Assembly (NCBI RefSeq): GCF_003605365.2
Contig: NZ_QYTU02000001.1
Location: 1-64,000, forward strand
DNA from: Siminovitchia fortis
GTDB taxonomy: Bacteria; Bacillota; Bacilli; Bacillales; Bacillaceae_C
Length of the DNA: 64,000 bases
Direction of reading: 5' to 3'
Shown here one piece after another: positions 27,467 to 35,532 of this stretch. Position 1 is the first letter of the stretch. Each line of letters starts with the position of its first letter. The notes beneath the pieces were generated by a model, which saw only the letters and a list, made by a program, of their open reading frames with translations, did no database searches and was not told the origin of the DNA. Both the position numbers and the translations under genes were made by a program.

Positions 27467-28443
27467 GTATGATAAGCTTCTCTTTTTTTGATGGCAGCGG
27501 CAATCTGGCTTCCATGAAAGCGTCCGTTTTCAATAAATATTTCATTTGCGTTATTGCCTGCCGCGATGACTCCTGCAATAAATAAATCGGGGATGTTCGT
27601 TTCCATCGTCTCAGGATCAAATTCAGGCCTGCCGGTCACTTCATCCACTTGCACGCCCATTGCCCTTATAAAAGAGTGATCAGGATGATATCCGGTCATG
27701 GCAAACACAAAATCATTCGGAATTTCGCTTTTCCCCTTATCTGTAACATAAATGATGCTCGTTTCGGTAATCTCTTTCACCTCGGCATTAAACAGCATCG
27801 TAATTTCCCCGTCTCTTGCCAATGCCTCAAAGTCCGGAAGCACCCATGGCTTGATACTGGAAGAATATTCGTTTCCCCGGTATAGCACCGTCACTCTTGC
27901 TCCTGCTTTTTGAAGTTCGAGCGCCGCGTCGATCGCTGAATTTTTCCCGCCGATGACAGCTACATCCGTGTCAAAATAAGGATGGGCCTCCTTGAAATAA
28001 TGGGAAACTTTATCGAGATTTTCCCCCTTGATCCCCATCATGTTTGGATTTTCATAATATCCTGTTGCAATGATGACATATCGCGCCTCAAACTCGTTCC
28101 GATCAGTTGTAACCTCAAAAAACCCATCACGCTTTTTAACGGATTCCACCATCTCAAACCTGTTAATTCTCAAATCTTTTCTTTTGGCCACCTCGCGGTA
28201 ATAGGTAAGGGCTTCATTCCGCTTTGGCTTCCGGTTGACTGTCAAAAACGGGACATCGCCTATTTCCAGTTTTTCACTCGTACTAAAGAAAGTTTGGTGA
28301 GTCGGATAACGATAGATGGCATTTACAATATTTCCTTTTTCAATGATTAAGGGGTCTTTGCCTATTTGTTTCAATGCAATGGCTGCAGAAAGACCGCACG
28401 GCCCTCCGCCGACTATGATACATTCCTCTTGCTGCATGGACAC
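27445..28443 (-). CDS. ypdA: Bacillithiol disulfide reductase YpdA
   Basis: YpdA is an FAD- and NADPH-dependent oxidoreductase that reduces oxidised bacillithiol, the main low-molecular-weight thiol of bacilli. The 332 residues have an N-terminal FAD motif GGGPCGLSAA, with Cys in the position typical of YpdA, and a second dinucleotide motif GGKNSAIDAA. Late FAD contacts follow (DLFIAGVIAAG). The GTG at 28443 lies five bases from AGGAG; the ATG at 28437 is an alternative start. In B. subtilis gudB adjoins it; here mecB does. Confidence 0.94.
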   Translation of the reverse strand: MSMQQEECIIVGGGPCGLSAAIALKQIGKDPLIIEKGNIVNAIYRYPTHQTFFSTSEKLEIGDVPFLTVNRKPKRNEALTYYREVAKRKDLRINRFEMVESVKKRDGFFEVTTDRNEFEARYVIIATGYYENPNMMGIKGENLDKVSHYFKEAHPYFDTDVAVIGGKNSAIDAALELQKAGARVTVLYRGNEYSSSIKPWVLPDFEALARDGEITMLFNAEVKEITETSIIYVTDKGKSEIPNDFVFAMTGYHPDHSFIRAMGVQVDEVTGRPEFDPETMETNIPDLFIAGVIAAGNNANEIFIENGRFHGSQIAAAIKKREAYHTASRPFN

Positions 28444-28467
28444 CGACTCTCCTATCTTACAATTACT

Positions 28468-28503
28468 AAAAAAATCTCCTTTCTTTCATGATAGGAGATT
28501 TCG
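28468..28503 (-). terminator. Rho-independent terminator of mecB
   Basis: AAATCTCCT and AGGAGATTT pair around a 12-nt loop, with seven T residues next on the minus strand. It lies just past the mecB stop. Confidence 0.88.
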
Positions 28504-28526
28504 ACTTTCTGTGCAAAAATAAAGTT

Positions 28527-29105
28527 TTAAAAATGGCTGCGTATTAATGGAAACGCCTCTTTATCTATGATTTTGACTCCATAATCCTCCAAAAACGCTT
28601 CCGACAGACCGGCCTTTTCACCATATTCGCTGCAAAGGCTCTCGATTGTTTCACTCAACCCGCAGACACCGTCAATTTTTAAATAATAACTGTCTCCAAA
28701 CGCAAACAAAGAACTGCTGTCACAACTTTTATTTAATGATGCGATCCTTTTTACAAACAAAATGATATCGTCAAACTCTTCAAATCTATATAAAAGTCCC
28801 AGACTGCTTTTTGATTTCGGCAGCTCATCCTTTACCGGGGACGGCGAATTCTGCCAAGGTTCTTCCTCTTCCAATGTCAAAATTAAAACGAGCTCCCTCG
28901 ATGTAAGGGAAAAAATCTCGATGGAGACGGCCCCAAAGTCATTGAGTTCATAAATCCGGCTTGCTTCGTCTAACATTTCATCAAATAAAACATCCCATAC
29001 AAAAGAGTCCCTCAGCAGTTCGTCTTGCAAAAAACCCTTTTTCGTCAACTCTTCAAATGTAATCGAATATTTGATTTTATTTGATGATATTCTCTCCAGC
29101 TTCAT
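28527..29105 (-). CDS. mecB: MecA-family adaptor MecB (YpbH)
   Basis: This is a MecA paralogue, an adaptor that delivers substrates to the ClpC unfoldase. The 192 residues have the N-terminal recognition domain (MKLERISSNKIKYSITFEEL, residues 1-20, with DELLRDSFVWD). An acidic linker follows, then a C-terminal ClpC-binding domain (YRFEEFDDIILFVKR, FGDSYYLKID). The protein is shorter and more divergent than MecA, and its position next to ypbG indicates YpbH/MecB. Confidence 0.9.
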   Translation of the reverse strand: MKLERISSNKIKYSITFEELTKKGFLQDELLRDSFVWDVLFDEMLDEASRIYELNDFGAVSIEIFSLTSRELVLILTLEEEEPWQNSPSPVKDELPKSKSSLGLLYRFEEFDDIILFVKRIASLNKSCDSSSLFAFGDSYYLKIDGVCGLSETIESLCSEYGEKAGLSEAFLEDYGVKIIDKEAFPLIRSHF

Positions 29106-29186
29106 TTGACCCCGCCTCCCAAGGATACTGTTATCCTCATACTATGAAGGAGGCGCCGGATGGTTCATGTCGTAGAGGCTGAACCC

Positions 29187-29951
29187 TCATCCTTTTTTGA
29201 CGGTGACCAGATGTGTTTCAGCGGGAGCGCCAAGCCTAAGCGGCAGCAAGGAGGTTCCGTACCCGTTGCTTACTAACAATGTTGTCCATGGATATTTCTT
29301 GATTCCGCCTTTTTCATACGGGCCCAATCCGAACATGCGGATTTGCCCGCCGTGTGTATGCCCGCTTAGAATAAGGGAAACATTGTCCGATTCAGCCACT
29401 TTTTCCGCAAGCACTGGACTGTGGCACAATACGATTCTGAACGCGGACTTTTTTATTGAATAGAGGATAGCCTGCATTGATTCGATTGTATCTCCATAGT
29501 CAGTACCAATCAGTACAATTTGATTATCAAATGCAGGCAAAAAAGCAGACTTGTTTTTCAAAACAGTCACATCAAACTCACGAAACAATTCACCAAGTTT
29601 TTGTATATCAACTTCGTAATCATTGTTGCCCCAAATAAAGTAAACCGGTGCAATCTCAATCAGTTTTTTTAAATTCTCCCTGACCCGTGAAAAAGGAACA
29701 CCTTTTTCAGTCAAATCTCCCCCGATGATAACAACATCCGCTTTTCCTTTTGCCTTAAAAATGATACTGTCATGAATGCTCCTTCGATGAATATCCGAAA
29801 TGAAGAATATGGTAAAATCATCAATCCCGGCAGGATATTCACCAAAAGCCAATACATCCTCCCGGACGGTATCCGCAAAAGCCTTACAGACCATCATTAA
29901 AATAAGAAGTGCTGTTCCAACAAGCGCTGCCGCCAGTAAAATTCCTATCAT
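29187..29951 (-). CDS. ypbG: Metallophosphoesterase YpbG
   Basis: YpbG is a calcineurin-like metallophosphoesterase anchored by an N-terminal membrane helix. Metal-binding motifs occur in order: ISDIHRR (D-x-H), GGDLTEKG (GD), GNNDYE (GN[H/D]), LCHSP and GHTHGGQ. ATG 29951 (MIGILLAAALVG) behind AAGGTGAT gives 254 residues; the frame to 30020 extends over the intergenic region. The substrate is unknown. It is divergent from cotJA. Confidence 0.9.
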   Translation of the reverse strand: MIGILLAAALVGTALLILMMVCKAFADTVREDVLAFGEYPAGIDDFTIFFISDIHRRSIHDSIIFKAKGKADVVIIGGDLTEKGVPFSRVRENLKKLIEIAPVYFIWGNNDYEVDIQKLGELFREFDVTVLKNKSAFLPAFDNQIVLIGTDYGDTIESMQAILYSIKKSAFRIVLCHSPVLAEKVAESDNVSLILSGHTHGGQIRMFGLGPYEKGGIKKYPWTTLLVSNGYGTSLLPLRLGAPAETHLVTVKKG

Positions 29952-30058
29952 GCCATCACCTTGGTTTTTCAACTTTCCCGCGCAGGTAGTGCAAATGTTG
30001 TCCGGTCCCCATCTTAACATATGAACACATTAAAAAAACAGCCTTGCCCCTCATAAAA

Positions 30059-30087
30059 GAATATATGGAAGCCAACCCCAATATAGT
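30059..30087 (+). promoter_or_regulatory. Predicted sigma-E promoter of cotJABC
   Basis: GAATATA (30059-30065) and AATATAGT (30080-30087) are separated by 14 nt. The -35 fits sigma-E well and the -10 matches most positions of CATACA-T. cotJ is a known sigma-E operon, and cotJA starts 33 nt downstream. Confidence 0.6.
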
Positions 30088-30119
30088 ATTAATGATGACA
30101 CATAAAAGGAGGAGTTTGT

Positions 30120-30347
30120 GTGCCCACACATCATAAGACATACCAGCCGTATATCAGCCCTTTTGATCCATGCCCGCCGATTGCGGTTAAATCATATTCC
30201 ACCCCTCCCCATCTTTATTTAGGATTCCAGCCGCCAAACCTGCCTCAATTTCCGCCCAGGGAAGCGTTGAAAAACGGTACATTGTGGAAGGTGTTTTATG
30301 ATCCATATTACAGCCCTTATGAAAGAGCAAAGGAGGGTTCAGACTAA
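30120..30347 (+). CDS. cotJA: Spore coat-associated protein CotJA
   Basis: CotJA is a small, proline- and tyrosine-rich spore coat protein. The 75 residues include YISPFDPCPPI and LYLGFQPPNLPQFPPREAL, typical of the family. The start is a GTG seven bases after AGGAGG. Its stop overlaps the cotJB start by one base (TAATG), so the two are translationally coupled. Confidence 0.93.
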   Translation: MPTHHKTYQPYISPFDPCPPIAVKSYSTPPHLYLGFQPPNLPQFPPREALKNGTLWKVFYDPYYSPYERAKEGSD

Positions 30348-30607
30348 TGAGGCAAATGCCTCCTGAATATTACAGACAGCTGGAAGAGCTTCAGGTAATG
30401 GATTTTGTCATTGTAGAGCTAACGCTCTACCTGGATACACATCCAGGCGATATGGAGGCCGTCCGGCAATACAATGAGTATGTAAAGAAAAGAAAAGCAT
30501 TTGTCAAGCAATTTGAAAAAGAATTTGGGCCGCTCACCAGCTTCGGGTACAGTTATTCCAAATATCCATGGGAATGGAAAGAAGCGCCATGGCCGTGGCA
30601 AGTCTGA
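30347..30607 (+). CDS. cotJB: Spore coat protein CotJB
   Basis: CotJB is a coat component of the cotJ operon. The 86 residues begin MRQMPPEYYRQLEELQ and contain VELTLYLDTHPGD and an aromatic C-terminal tail rich in Trp (YPWEWKEAPWPWQV), as in the family. It overlaps cotJA and has AGGAGGG upstream. It is separated from cotJC by repeat copy C, which is unusual because cotJ genes are normally packed tightly. Confidence 0.94.
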   Translation: MRQMPPEYYRQLEELQVMDFVIVELTLYLDTHPGDMEAVRQYNEYVKKRKAFVKQFEKEFGPLTSFGYSYSKYPWEWKEAPWPWQV

Positions 30608-30608
30608 G

Positions 30609-30734
30609 ATAAGAAAAGCGCAAGGCGCGCAGCCTTAGGCGACAAGCACAAGACGAATTGCGAGGAGGCAGCTTTTCAGCCACCACAGCAATTCGGCTTG
30701 ATCCTTGCGCCGATGGCGCCTGGAGCTGGACATT
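30609..30734 (+). repeat. Hairpin repeat, copy C (type 2), inside the cotJ operon
   Basis: It begins AAGAAAAGCGCAAGGCGCGC, starting right after the cotJB stop, and ends GGCGCCTGGAGCTGGACATTA. An inner stem pairs GACGAATTGC-type with GCAATTCGGC-type sequence. Its right flank resembles that of copy B2. It widens the cotJB-cotJC gap to 218 nt. Confidence 0.88.
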
Positions 30735-30825
30735 ATGTAATCTTTGTTTGAAGAGAAAATATGGAATTTTATAGTACGCTCAACAACAAAAAAGAAAACC
30801 ATAATTCAAGGAGGTCCTCCCCCTT

Positions 30826-31395
30826 ATGTGGGTATATGAAAAAAAATTGCAGTATCCAGTCCGTGTAGGCCAATGTAATCCAATGCTGGCAAAATTTTTA
30901 ATTGAGCAGTATGGAGGTGCAGATGGTGAATTGGCAGCGGCTCTGCGTTATTTGAACCAGCGCTATTCGATTCCTGATTCAGTGATCGGGCTCTTAACGG
31001 ATATCGGCACGGAGGAGCTTGCGCATCTGGAGATGATCGCCACGATGGTTTACAAGCTGACAAAGGATGCCACTCCCGAACAAATGAAGGAAGCGGGGCT
31101 TGGAGCCCATTATGCCGACCATGATAAAGCGCTATTTTATCATAATGCCGCCGGAGCTCCTTTTACGGCTACGTATATTCAGGCAAAAGGCGATCCGATT
31201 ACTGATTTATATGAGGATATAGCCGCTGAGGAAAAGGCACGTGCCACGTACCAGTGGATTATTAATATGAGCGATGATCCGGATTTGAATGACGGCTTGC
31301 GTTTTTTGAGGGAGCGGGAAATCATTCACTCCCAGCGTTTCCGGGAAGCAGTGGAAATTTTAAAAGAAGAACGGGATAGGAAAAAGATCTTTTAA
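30826..31395 (+). CDS. cotJC: Manganese catalase-like coat protein CotJC
   Basis: CotJC is a coat protein of the manganese-catalase (ferritin-like) family. The 189 residues carry metal-ligand helices with Glu/His pairs (EQYGGADGELAAALRY, GTEELAHLEM, AAEEKARATY, REIIHSQRF). The start ATG follows GGAGG by 11 bases. It is the last cotJ gene and is followed by a hairpin. Catalase activity in the coat is inferred from family. Confidence 0.95.
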   Translation: MWVYEKKLQYPVRVGQCNPMLAKFLIEQYGGADGELAAALRYLNQRYSIPDSVIGLLTDIGTEELAHLEMIATMVYKLTKDATPEQMKEAGLGAHYADHDKALFYHNAAGAPFTATYIQAKGDPITDLYEDIAAEEKARATYQWIINMSDDPDLNDGLRFLREREIIHSQRFREAVEILKEERDRKKIF

Positions 31396-31406
31396 GCTTT
31401 ATAATC

Positions 31407-31436
31407 AAGGTGACTGTCGTCAATGACAGTCACCTT
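31407..31436 (+). terminator. Hairpin after cotJC, possible terminator
   Basis: AAGGTGACTGTC pairs perfectly with GACAGTCACCTT around a 6-nt loop, 12 nt after the cotJC stop. The following CGTTTCGTC is only weakly T-rich, so termination may be partial. Confidence 0.65.
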
Positions 31437-31641
31437 CGTTTCGTCAAGTAAAGCACTTGAACATTTGCAGGAGGCTTTAACTATCAGTATTGATGCTATG
31501 AAAGCAAACCCCGCTGCAAAAAAACATGTCGGAGAACTTTGGGAAAGTTTTCTCAGTACATTTTTCAGCCGGATCAGGGAAAAAGAAAGCAAGATCAACT
31601 TATTAAATTTGATTTCCTTTTCAAATATAAGAAAGAATTAA
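31423..31641 (+). CDS. Doubtful small ORF after cotJC
   Basis: This 72-residue ORF begins inside the hairpin loop after cotJC. It reads like an amphipathic helical protein (ALEHLQEALTISIDAM, HVGELWESFLSTFF) but has no good ribosome-binding site. I recognise no family. It could be a degraded gene or chance; the composition is the only support. Confidence 0.3.
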   Translation: MTVTFVSSSKALEHLQEALTISIDAMKANPAAKKHVGELWESFLSTFFSRIREKESKINLLNLISFSNIRKN

Positions 31642-31651
31642 GCAGATTTTT

Positions 31652-32869
31652 TCATCTTGAAGTAATCTCCGGCAACGCCTCTTCTAAATCATCTGCTGAG
31701 GTCTGGTTCAGCCTTGGCGCAAGTATTAGGGCCATTGCCAATAATCCGACACATAGCCATAAGGCAGCCGATATTCCACCCAAATTGTCTGCCAGCAATC
31801 CTCCAAGACCGGGACCAAGCATCTGTCCTCCGGCAAAATAGATGGTCACATACCCCAAAGCGATTGGCGCATATGATTGGTGGATTTGTTCTGTAGACAG
31901 TGCCTGGATAAGGGAAAGCATGCCCACAAAAGTAAAGCCCCAAAGCGTTTGGCTGATGATGAAACTTGAAAAGGCCGGAATCAATATGGGAATCAATATC
32001 GATACTCCCCCAAGGAAAATAGTCATGCACAAAGACAGCTTCCTTCCAATTTTATCGGAGATGGCTCCCCATACCGGACCGCTGAATATGCTCATGATCC
32101 CTCCTAAAGCCATAATCGTCCCTGCGCTGCTTTCATTTACACCAGCCTCCAGTATGTAGCTGAAAAAGAAACTTTGCGGTATTAGGTAGGCAAAACCGAT
32201 CAACCCGTATATGGCGGCAACCAGCAATATGCCTTTATGAAAATAAACTTCCTTAAATAAAGAGGCGCGCTGTGTTCTCGTTTGGCGCAAAGGTACAGGC
32301 GGATCCTTTAATACCCTGACAGCAATAAAAGTGGTTATGACGGAAACTGCACCAAAAAGAAGCCAAAGATATCGCCAGCCGTCATTGGCAAACCACAAAT
32401 TAAAGTTTGGTGCCAGCATACTTGGGACAAGGGTTCCCAGCCCCATCCCGCTTAACAGAAGGCCGATCATCAACCCCCTGTTATCCGGAAACCATCCTAC
32501 AACAATATTTACAAGCGGCGTATAGCCGAAAGCGGTACCGACACCGAGTATGACCATTCCAATAAGAGAAGCGGCATAGCTGTCTGCATTAAATAAAATG
32601 AAGCAGCCCCCGGCAAGAAGCAAAAGACTGATGGCCACAAGCGGCTTGGATCCCCATTTGGACGCCATGATTCCAACAAGCAATACCATGACAAGATAAC
32701 CGATTGCAGTGGAAGTACCCAGCATCCCTGCCTGCTGATAGGAAAGGTGGAGACTGTCCCTCATATAGGGCATCAAAATCCCATATGCCATCCTGCCAAA
32801 TCCTGAAATGCATATCGTGACCATCATGCTGACTATAGCGTAAATCAACATTCTTTTCCGCTGTTCCAT
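31652..32869 (-). CDS. MFS transporter, YbfB-like
   Basis: This is a major facilitator superfamily transporter of 405 residues with about twelve membrane helices. It resembles the YbfB branch. Helices 2-3 are joined by GIMASKWGSKPL (an MFS loop motif) and the second half has GAISDKIGRKLS. The N-terminus MEQRKRMLIYAIVSMM lacks a signal peptide. The substrate is unknown. An inverted repeat (32900-32923) lies upstream and could be an operator. It belongs to the accessory block between ypbG and ypbF. Confidence 0.82.
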   Translation of the reverse strand: MEQRKRMLIYAIVSMMVTICISGFGRMAYGILMPYMRDSLHLSYQQAGMLGTSTAIGYLVMVLLVGIMASKWGSKPLVAISLLLLAGGCFILFNADSYAASLIGMVILGVGTAFGYTPLVNIVVGWFPDNRGLMIGLLLSGMGLGTLVPSMLAPNFNLWFANDGWRYLWLLFGAVSVITTFIAVRVLKDPPVPLRQTRTQRASLFKEVYFHKGILLVAAIYGLIGFAYLIPQSFFFSYILEAGVNESSAGTIMALGGIMSIFSGPVWGAISDKIGRKLSLCMTIFLGGVSILIPILIPAFSSFIISQTLWGFTFVGMLSLIQALSTEQIHQSYAPIALGYVTIYFAGGQMLGPGLGGLLADNLGGISAALWLCVGLLAMALILAPRLNQTSADDLEEALPEITSR

Positions 32870-32899
32870 TCCCCCACCCCGCCGGAAAATAAATAATAC

Positions 32900-32923
32900 T
32901 GTTCTATCAAAAAATTTAGAACA
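32900..32923. promoter_or_regulatory. Inverted repeat upstream of the MFS gene
   Basis: TGTTCTA and TAGAACA form a perfect 7-bp inverted repeat with a 10-nt A/T-rich centre, about 31 nt before the MFS start. It is a candidate operator; no regulator gene is adjacent. Confidence 0.4.
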
Positions 32924-32974
32924 ATGGTGTACTCAATTGTATCAAAAAGATCATTGTTTGAAAAAACAAAAACA

Positions 32975-33020
32975 AAAAAATGCCCCAAAACCATTAAGGC
33001 AGGTTAAGAGGCTGCATTTT
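32975..33020 (-). terminator. Terminator after the DJ-1/PfpI gene
   Basis: Arms around ATGC-CC and GG-GCAT pair imperfectly, with a strong T tract (TTTTTTTGTTTTTG) on the minus strand. It lies shortly past the stop of the DJ-1 gene. Confidence 0.65.
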
Positions 33021-33036
33021 ATTACTATTCAAATCT

Positions 33037-33588
33037 CTACTTTAATAATTTTATAAACTCACGCATAAAACCTGGTAAATCAGGCCATGCGTGACCGGAA
33101 ACAAGATTTTCGTGTGTATGGAGAGGTTCTTCGATATAAGTGGCTCCACATGCGGATACGTCAGGCCTGCATGCAGTATAAGCCGTAAATTCACGGCCCT
33201 TCATCACATCCGGGACGATGGCCAGCACCTGCGCTGCATGGCAAATTGCGCCTACCGGTTTATTTTCCTCAAAGAAGTGGCGAAGGATACCCGGCATTGA
33301 TTCATCAAGGCGGATATATTCCGGCGCACGTCCGCCCGGAATGATCAGTCCATCATATTCGGAAGGATCAATATCGGCAAATGCAGCATGAGAATCAATA
33401 CCATAGGCAGGCTTTTCAACATATGTTTCCATCCCTTCTACAAAATCATGGCTTACTGTTTGCAGTTTCTTGACTGAAGGAGAGGCGATGGTTACATCAA
33501 ACCCCTCTTCCAGACAACGATAGTAAGGATAAAATATTTCTAGTGCTTCTACTGCATCCCCAGTCACAATCAAGATTTTTCTGCTCAC
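33037..33588 (-). CDS. DJ-1/PfpI family protein
   Basis: This is a class I glutamine amidotransferase-like protein of the DJ-1/PfpI family. The 183 residues contain the nucleophile elbow GAICHAAQ (Cys116, His117) and an early acidic residue in DAVEALE. GLIIPGGRAPEYIR is the typical strand-loop. The GTG at 33588 (SRKILIVTGD) has GGGGG at eight bases; the TTG at 33603 is less likely. Members act as glyoxalases/deglycases or proteases, so the exact reaction is not clear. Confidence 0.85.
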   Translation of the reverse strand: MSRKILIVTGDAVEALEIFYPYYRCLEEGFDVTIASPSVKKLQTVSHDFVEGMETYVEKPAYGIDSHAAFADIDPSEYDGLIIPGGRAPEYIRLDESMPGILRHFFEENKPVGAICHAAQVLAIVPDVMKGREFTAYTACRPDVSACGATYIEEPLHTHENLVSGHAWPDLPGFMREFIKLLK

Positions 33589-33618
33589 ACTTATTACCCC
33601 CAATCAATTTTGATTACT

Positions 33619-33771
33619 TCATAATATTCGACTAATTTTCCCAATTTCCTGCCATACGAGATAAAATCCAAGGACGTATAACGTACTTATTAATCCTAAA
33701 AATCCGGTTAGCATATAATCATGAAATAGCCTTATATTATTCCAATCCCACAGGATTCCTTCCCGGGCCAT
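33619..33771 (-). CDS. Unrecognised 50-residue membrane protein behind ypbF
   Basis: An uninterrupted 50-codon ORF starts one base after the ypbF stop (TGAAATG), suggesting translational coupling. It reads MAREGILWDWNNIRLFHDY, then a single hydrophobic helix (about residues 20-40, LTGFLGLISTLYVLGFYLV) and a short polar tail WQEIGKISRIL. I recognise no family. The signals for coding are its tight spacing, one clear transmembrane helix and an in-frame stop before the next gene. The dedicated ribosome site is weak. Confidence 0.55.
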   Translation of the reverse strand: MAREGILWDWNNIRLFHDYMLTGFLGLISTLYVLGFYLVWQEIGKISRIL

Positions 33772-33772
33772 T

Positions 33773-34228
33773 TCACTTGCTTTCGTAATATAAATTGATA
33801 TCGTACTTTTTTTTCATTTCATCAAACACGCGGTGACGGCTGGGCCAGTGTTCTTCGTTCCAAATATCTTGGCTTTTTTCGATAATTTCACATCTTAAAT
33901 CATGAAATTCCGTTTCGGCTTTCTCTTTTTTCTCGAAATAAAATTTTAAAGCCCCGAACAGCAGGACCGCCATTAAAAAAAGCAAAATCAGATGGTTTGT
34001 CCCAAGCAATGCCGTAATACTGTTCATGATGGAGTATCCATTTGGAACGATGACGAGCGTGTAGCAGATAAATAACAGGGTCAGACAATATAGTATAAAA
34101 AAAGACAGAATAAAGAAATGTGTATTTTTATAATGGTCATATTTCATTTTTTTCTCAATCAAGTGCTGGATCATTCTTTTTGTTGCTTCGTCCACCTGTT
34201 CATCAAGCGTAAGCATAATTTTGTCCAT
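33773..34228 (-). CDS. ypbF: DUF2663 membrane protein YpbF
   Basis: YpbF (DUF2663) is a two-helix membrane protein of unknown function. ATG 34228 (MDKIMLTLDEQVDEATK) lies behind GGAGGG and gives 151 residues. Hydrophobic segments lie at about 38-60 and 77-97, with a charged C-terminal region. It follows ypbE in the B. subtilis order, but after it come the small ORF and non-conserved genes instead of ypbG. Confidence 0.85.
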   Translation of the reverse strand: MDKIMLTLDEQVDEATKRMIQHLIEKKMKYDHYKNTHFFILSFFILYCLTLLFICYTLVIVPNGYSIMNSITALLGTNHLILLFLMAVLLFGALKFYFEKKEKAETEFHDLRCEIIEKSQDIWNEEHWPSRHRVFDEMKKKYDINLYYESK

Positions 34229-34242
34229 GCCATGCCCTCCAT

Positions 34243-34276
34243 GAAAAAAGCCTCTCATCCTAATCGTATGAGGGGC
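34243..34276 (-). terminator. Rho-independent terminator of ypbE
   Basis: CCCCTCAT and ATGAGAGG pair on the minus strand and are followed by TTTTTTC. It lies just beyond the ypbE stop and before the ypbF ribosome site. Confidence 0.82.
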
Positions 34277-34297
34277 CAGTCCATTTTATGAAATTAT

Positions 34298-34930
34298 TTA
34301 GGGCAGCGGTATTTTCAATGTTTGGCCTACGCTGATTTCGTTGCCTGCCAAACCGTTTGCCTGCCGGATCTTTTCAACGCCTTCCTGGGAATTATAATAT
34401 TTCATCGCAATCCGGAAAAGGTTTTCCCCCTGTTGGACCGTATGATAGGTGACTTTTTCTCCAGGATTATCTTCATTTTGTTCGTCCTGCTTTTCTACAG
34501 GCGGCTTTTCAGTTTCCGCAGTCTTCTCTTCGCTTTTTACAGGATCCTCTTTTTTGACTTCGCCTTTCTTATCTTCTTTGTCCGATTCATCAGCTGATTT
34601 TGGCGTTTCCTTCTCTTTTTTGTCTTTCGTTTCAGGCTCCGGTTCATTCACCGGATCTTCTGTTTCAAAAGACACTTCCTCCCCTGAACTCCCGCTGACA
34701 GGATTTGCTTTTGAGCTTCCGTTGTTGATGATGGACAGGATGCCGATCGGAAGCATCAGTAAAATCAACAAAAGAACAAGCGGGACGGACACTTTCATTT
34801 TCTTTTTATTCCCGGGCTTTCTCTTTTTACCGTGATATTCAGCTCTTGAAGGGAGCTCACCTTTTCCTGCAACGCGTTCATTTTCTTTATGGTCTTTTTG
34901 CCAATCGCCGCTATTTTGATTCATTTCCAT
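34298..34930 (-). CDS. ypbE: LysM-domain membrane protein YpbE
   Basis: YpbE has a basic cytoplasmic N-terminus, one membrane helix (about residues 47-66, VPLVLLLILLMLPIG), a long low-complexity acidic/lysine linker and a C-terminal LysM domain (YHTVQQGENLFRIAMKYYNS...LKIPL). LysM binds peptidoglycan, so the protein likely links membrane and wall. ATG 34930 behind GAGGGG gives 210 residues; the frame to 35029 overlaps ypbD. Confidence 0.88.
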   Translation of the reverse strand: MEMNQNSGDWQKDHKENERVAGKGELPSRAEYHGKKRKPGNKKKMKVSVPLVLLLILLMLPIGILSIINNGSSKANPVSGSSGEEVSFETEDPVNEPEPETKDKKEKETPKSADESDKEDKKGEVKKEDPVKSEEKTAETEKPPVEKQDEQNEDNPGEKVTYHTVQQGENLFRIAMKYYNSQEGVEKIRQANGLAGNEISVGQTLKIPLP

Positions 34931-34944
34931 CTTTAATCCCCTCT

Positions 34945-35532
34945 TTACAAATCCTTTCGGAAAGAACCGAATTTTATATATATCCCCAACAAACAGTCTA
35001 TGGTAAAATGCATGGCAATAACGGGCCATAACAGCCGATCAGCCATCTCGTACACGATGCCAATCCAGAAGCTCAGTATAATGACGTTCACCATTAAATA
35101 CCAATGTGTCCAGTATCGTAAATGTATGACGGCAAATAAGATGCTTGCAGCCACAAGTCCGATCGACGTTTGCACAATCCCCCGAAACAGCAGCTCCTCG
35201 GTAAATGCAACAACGAGCGCAACAAGGGGGATTTGCCAAAAAGGCATCGCTTTAAATATTTTATTATTGATTCCGCCATCATCATAATATCTTTCCGGCA
35301 ATAAATTCATCAACATGATGTCGATACCTGCAACTGCCGCCCCGTTAACGACTCCCCAGAAAACCCACCTGGAATCAAATTTGAATCTCAATAAAATGTC
35401 AGCGATATCGAAAAAAATTGCTCCTGCTATAAGGGAAACCATAAGCAAAATCAATTGGGTCAGGTACAAATGGGCTGTAAGTTCCCGATGGGTCATCTGC
35501 TTGATAAGATTTGCCTGTCTGCTTTGTCTCAT
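34945..35532 (-). CDS. ypbD: CPBP-family intramembrane protease YpbD
   Basis: YpbD is a CAAX-protease/bacteriocin-processing (CPBP) family membrane protein. The 195 residues contain the first motif TEELLFRG (Glu-Glu pair) and later histidine motifs in AVIHLRYW and IAMHFTID. About five or six membrane helices are present. The ATG at 35532 follows GAGTGA; a TTG at 35538 is in frame. In B. subtilis recQ and ypbB lie upstream; here they are absent and the gene faces away from fer. Confidence 0.87.
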   Translation of the reverse strand: MRQSRQANLIKQMTHRELTAHLYLTQLILLMVSLIAGAIFFDIADILLRFKFDSRWVFWGVVNGAAVAGIDIMLMNLLPERYYDDGGINNKIFKAMPFWQIPLVALVVAFTEELLFRGIVQTSIGLVAASILFAVIHLRYWTHWYLMVNVIILSFWIGIVYEMADRLLWPVIAMHFTIDCLLGIYIKFGSFRKDL

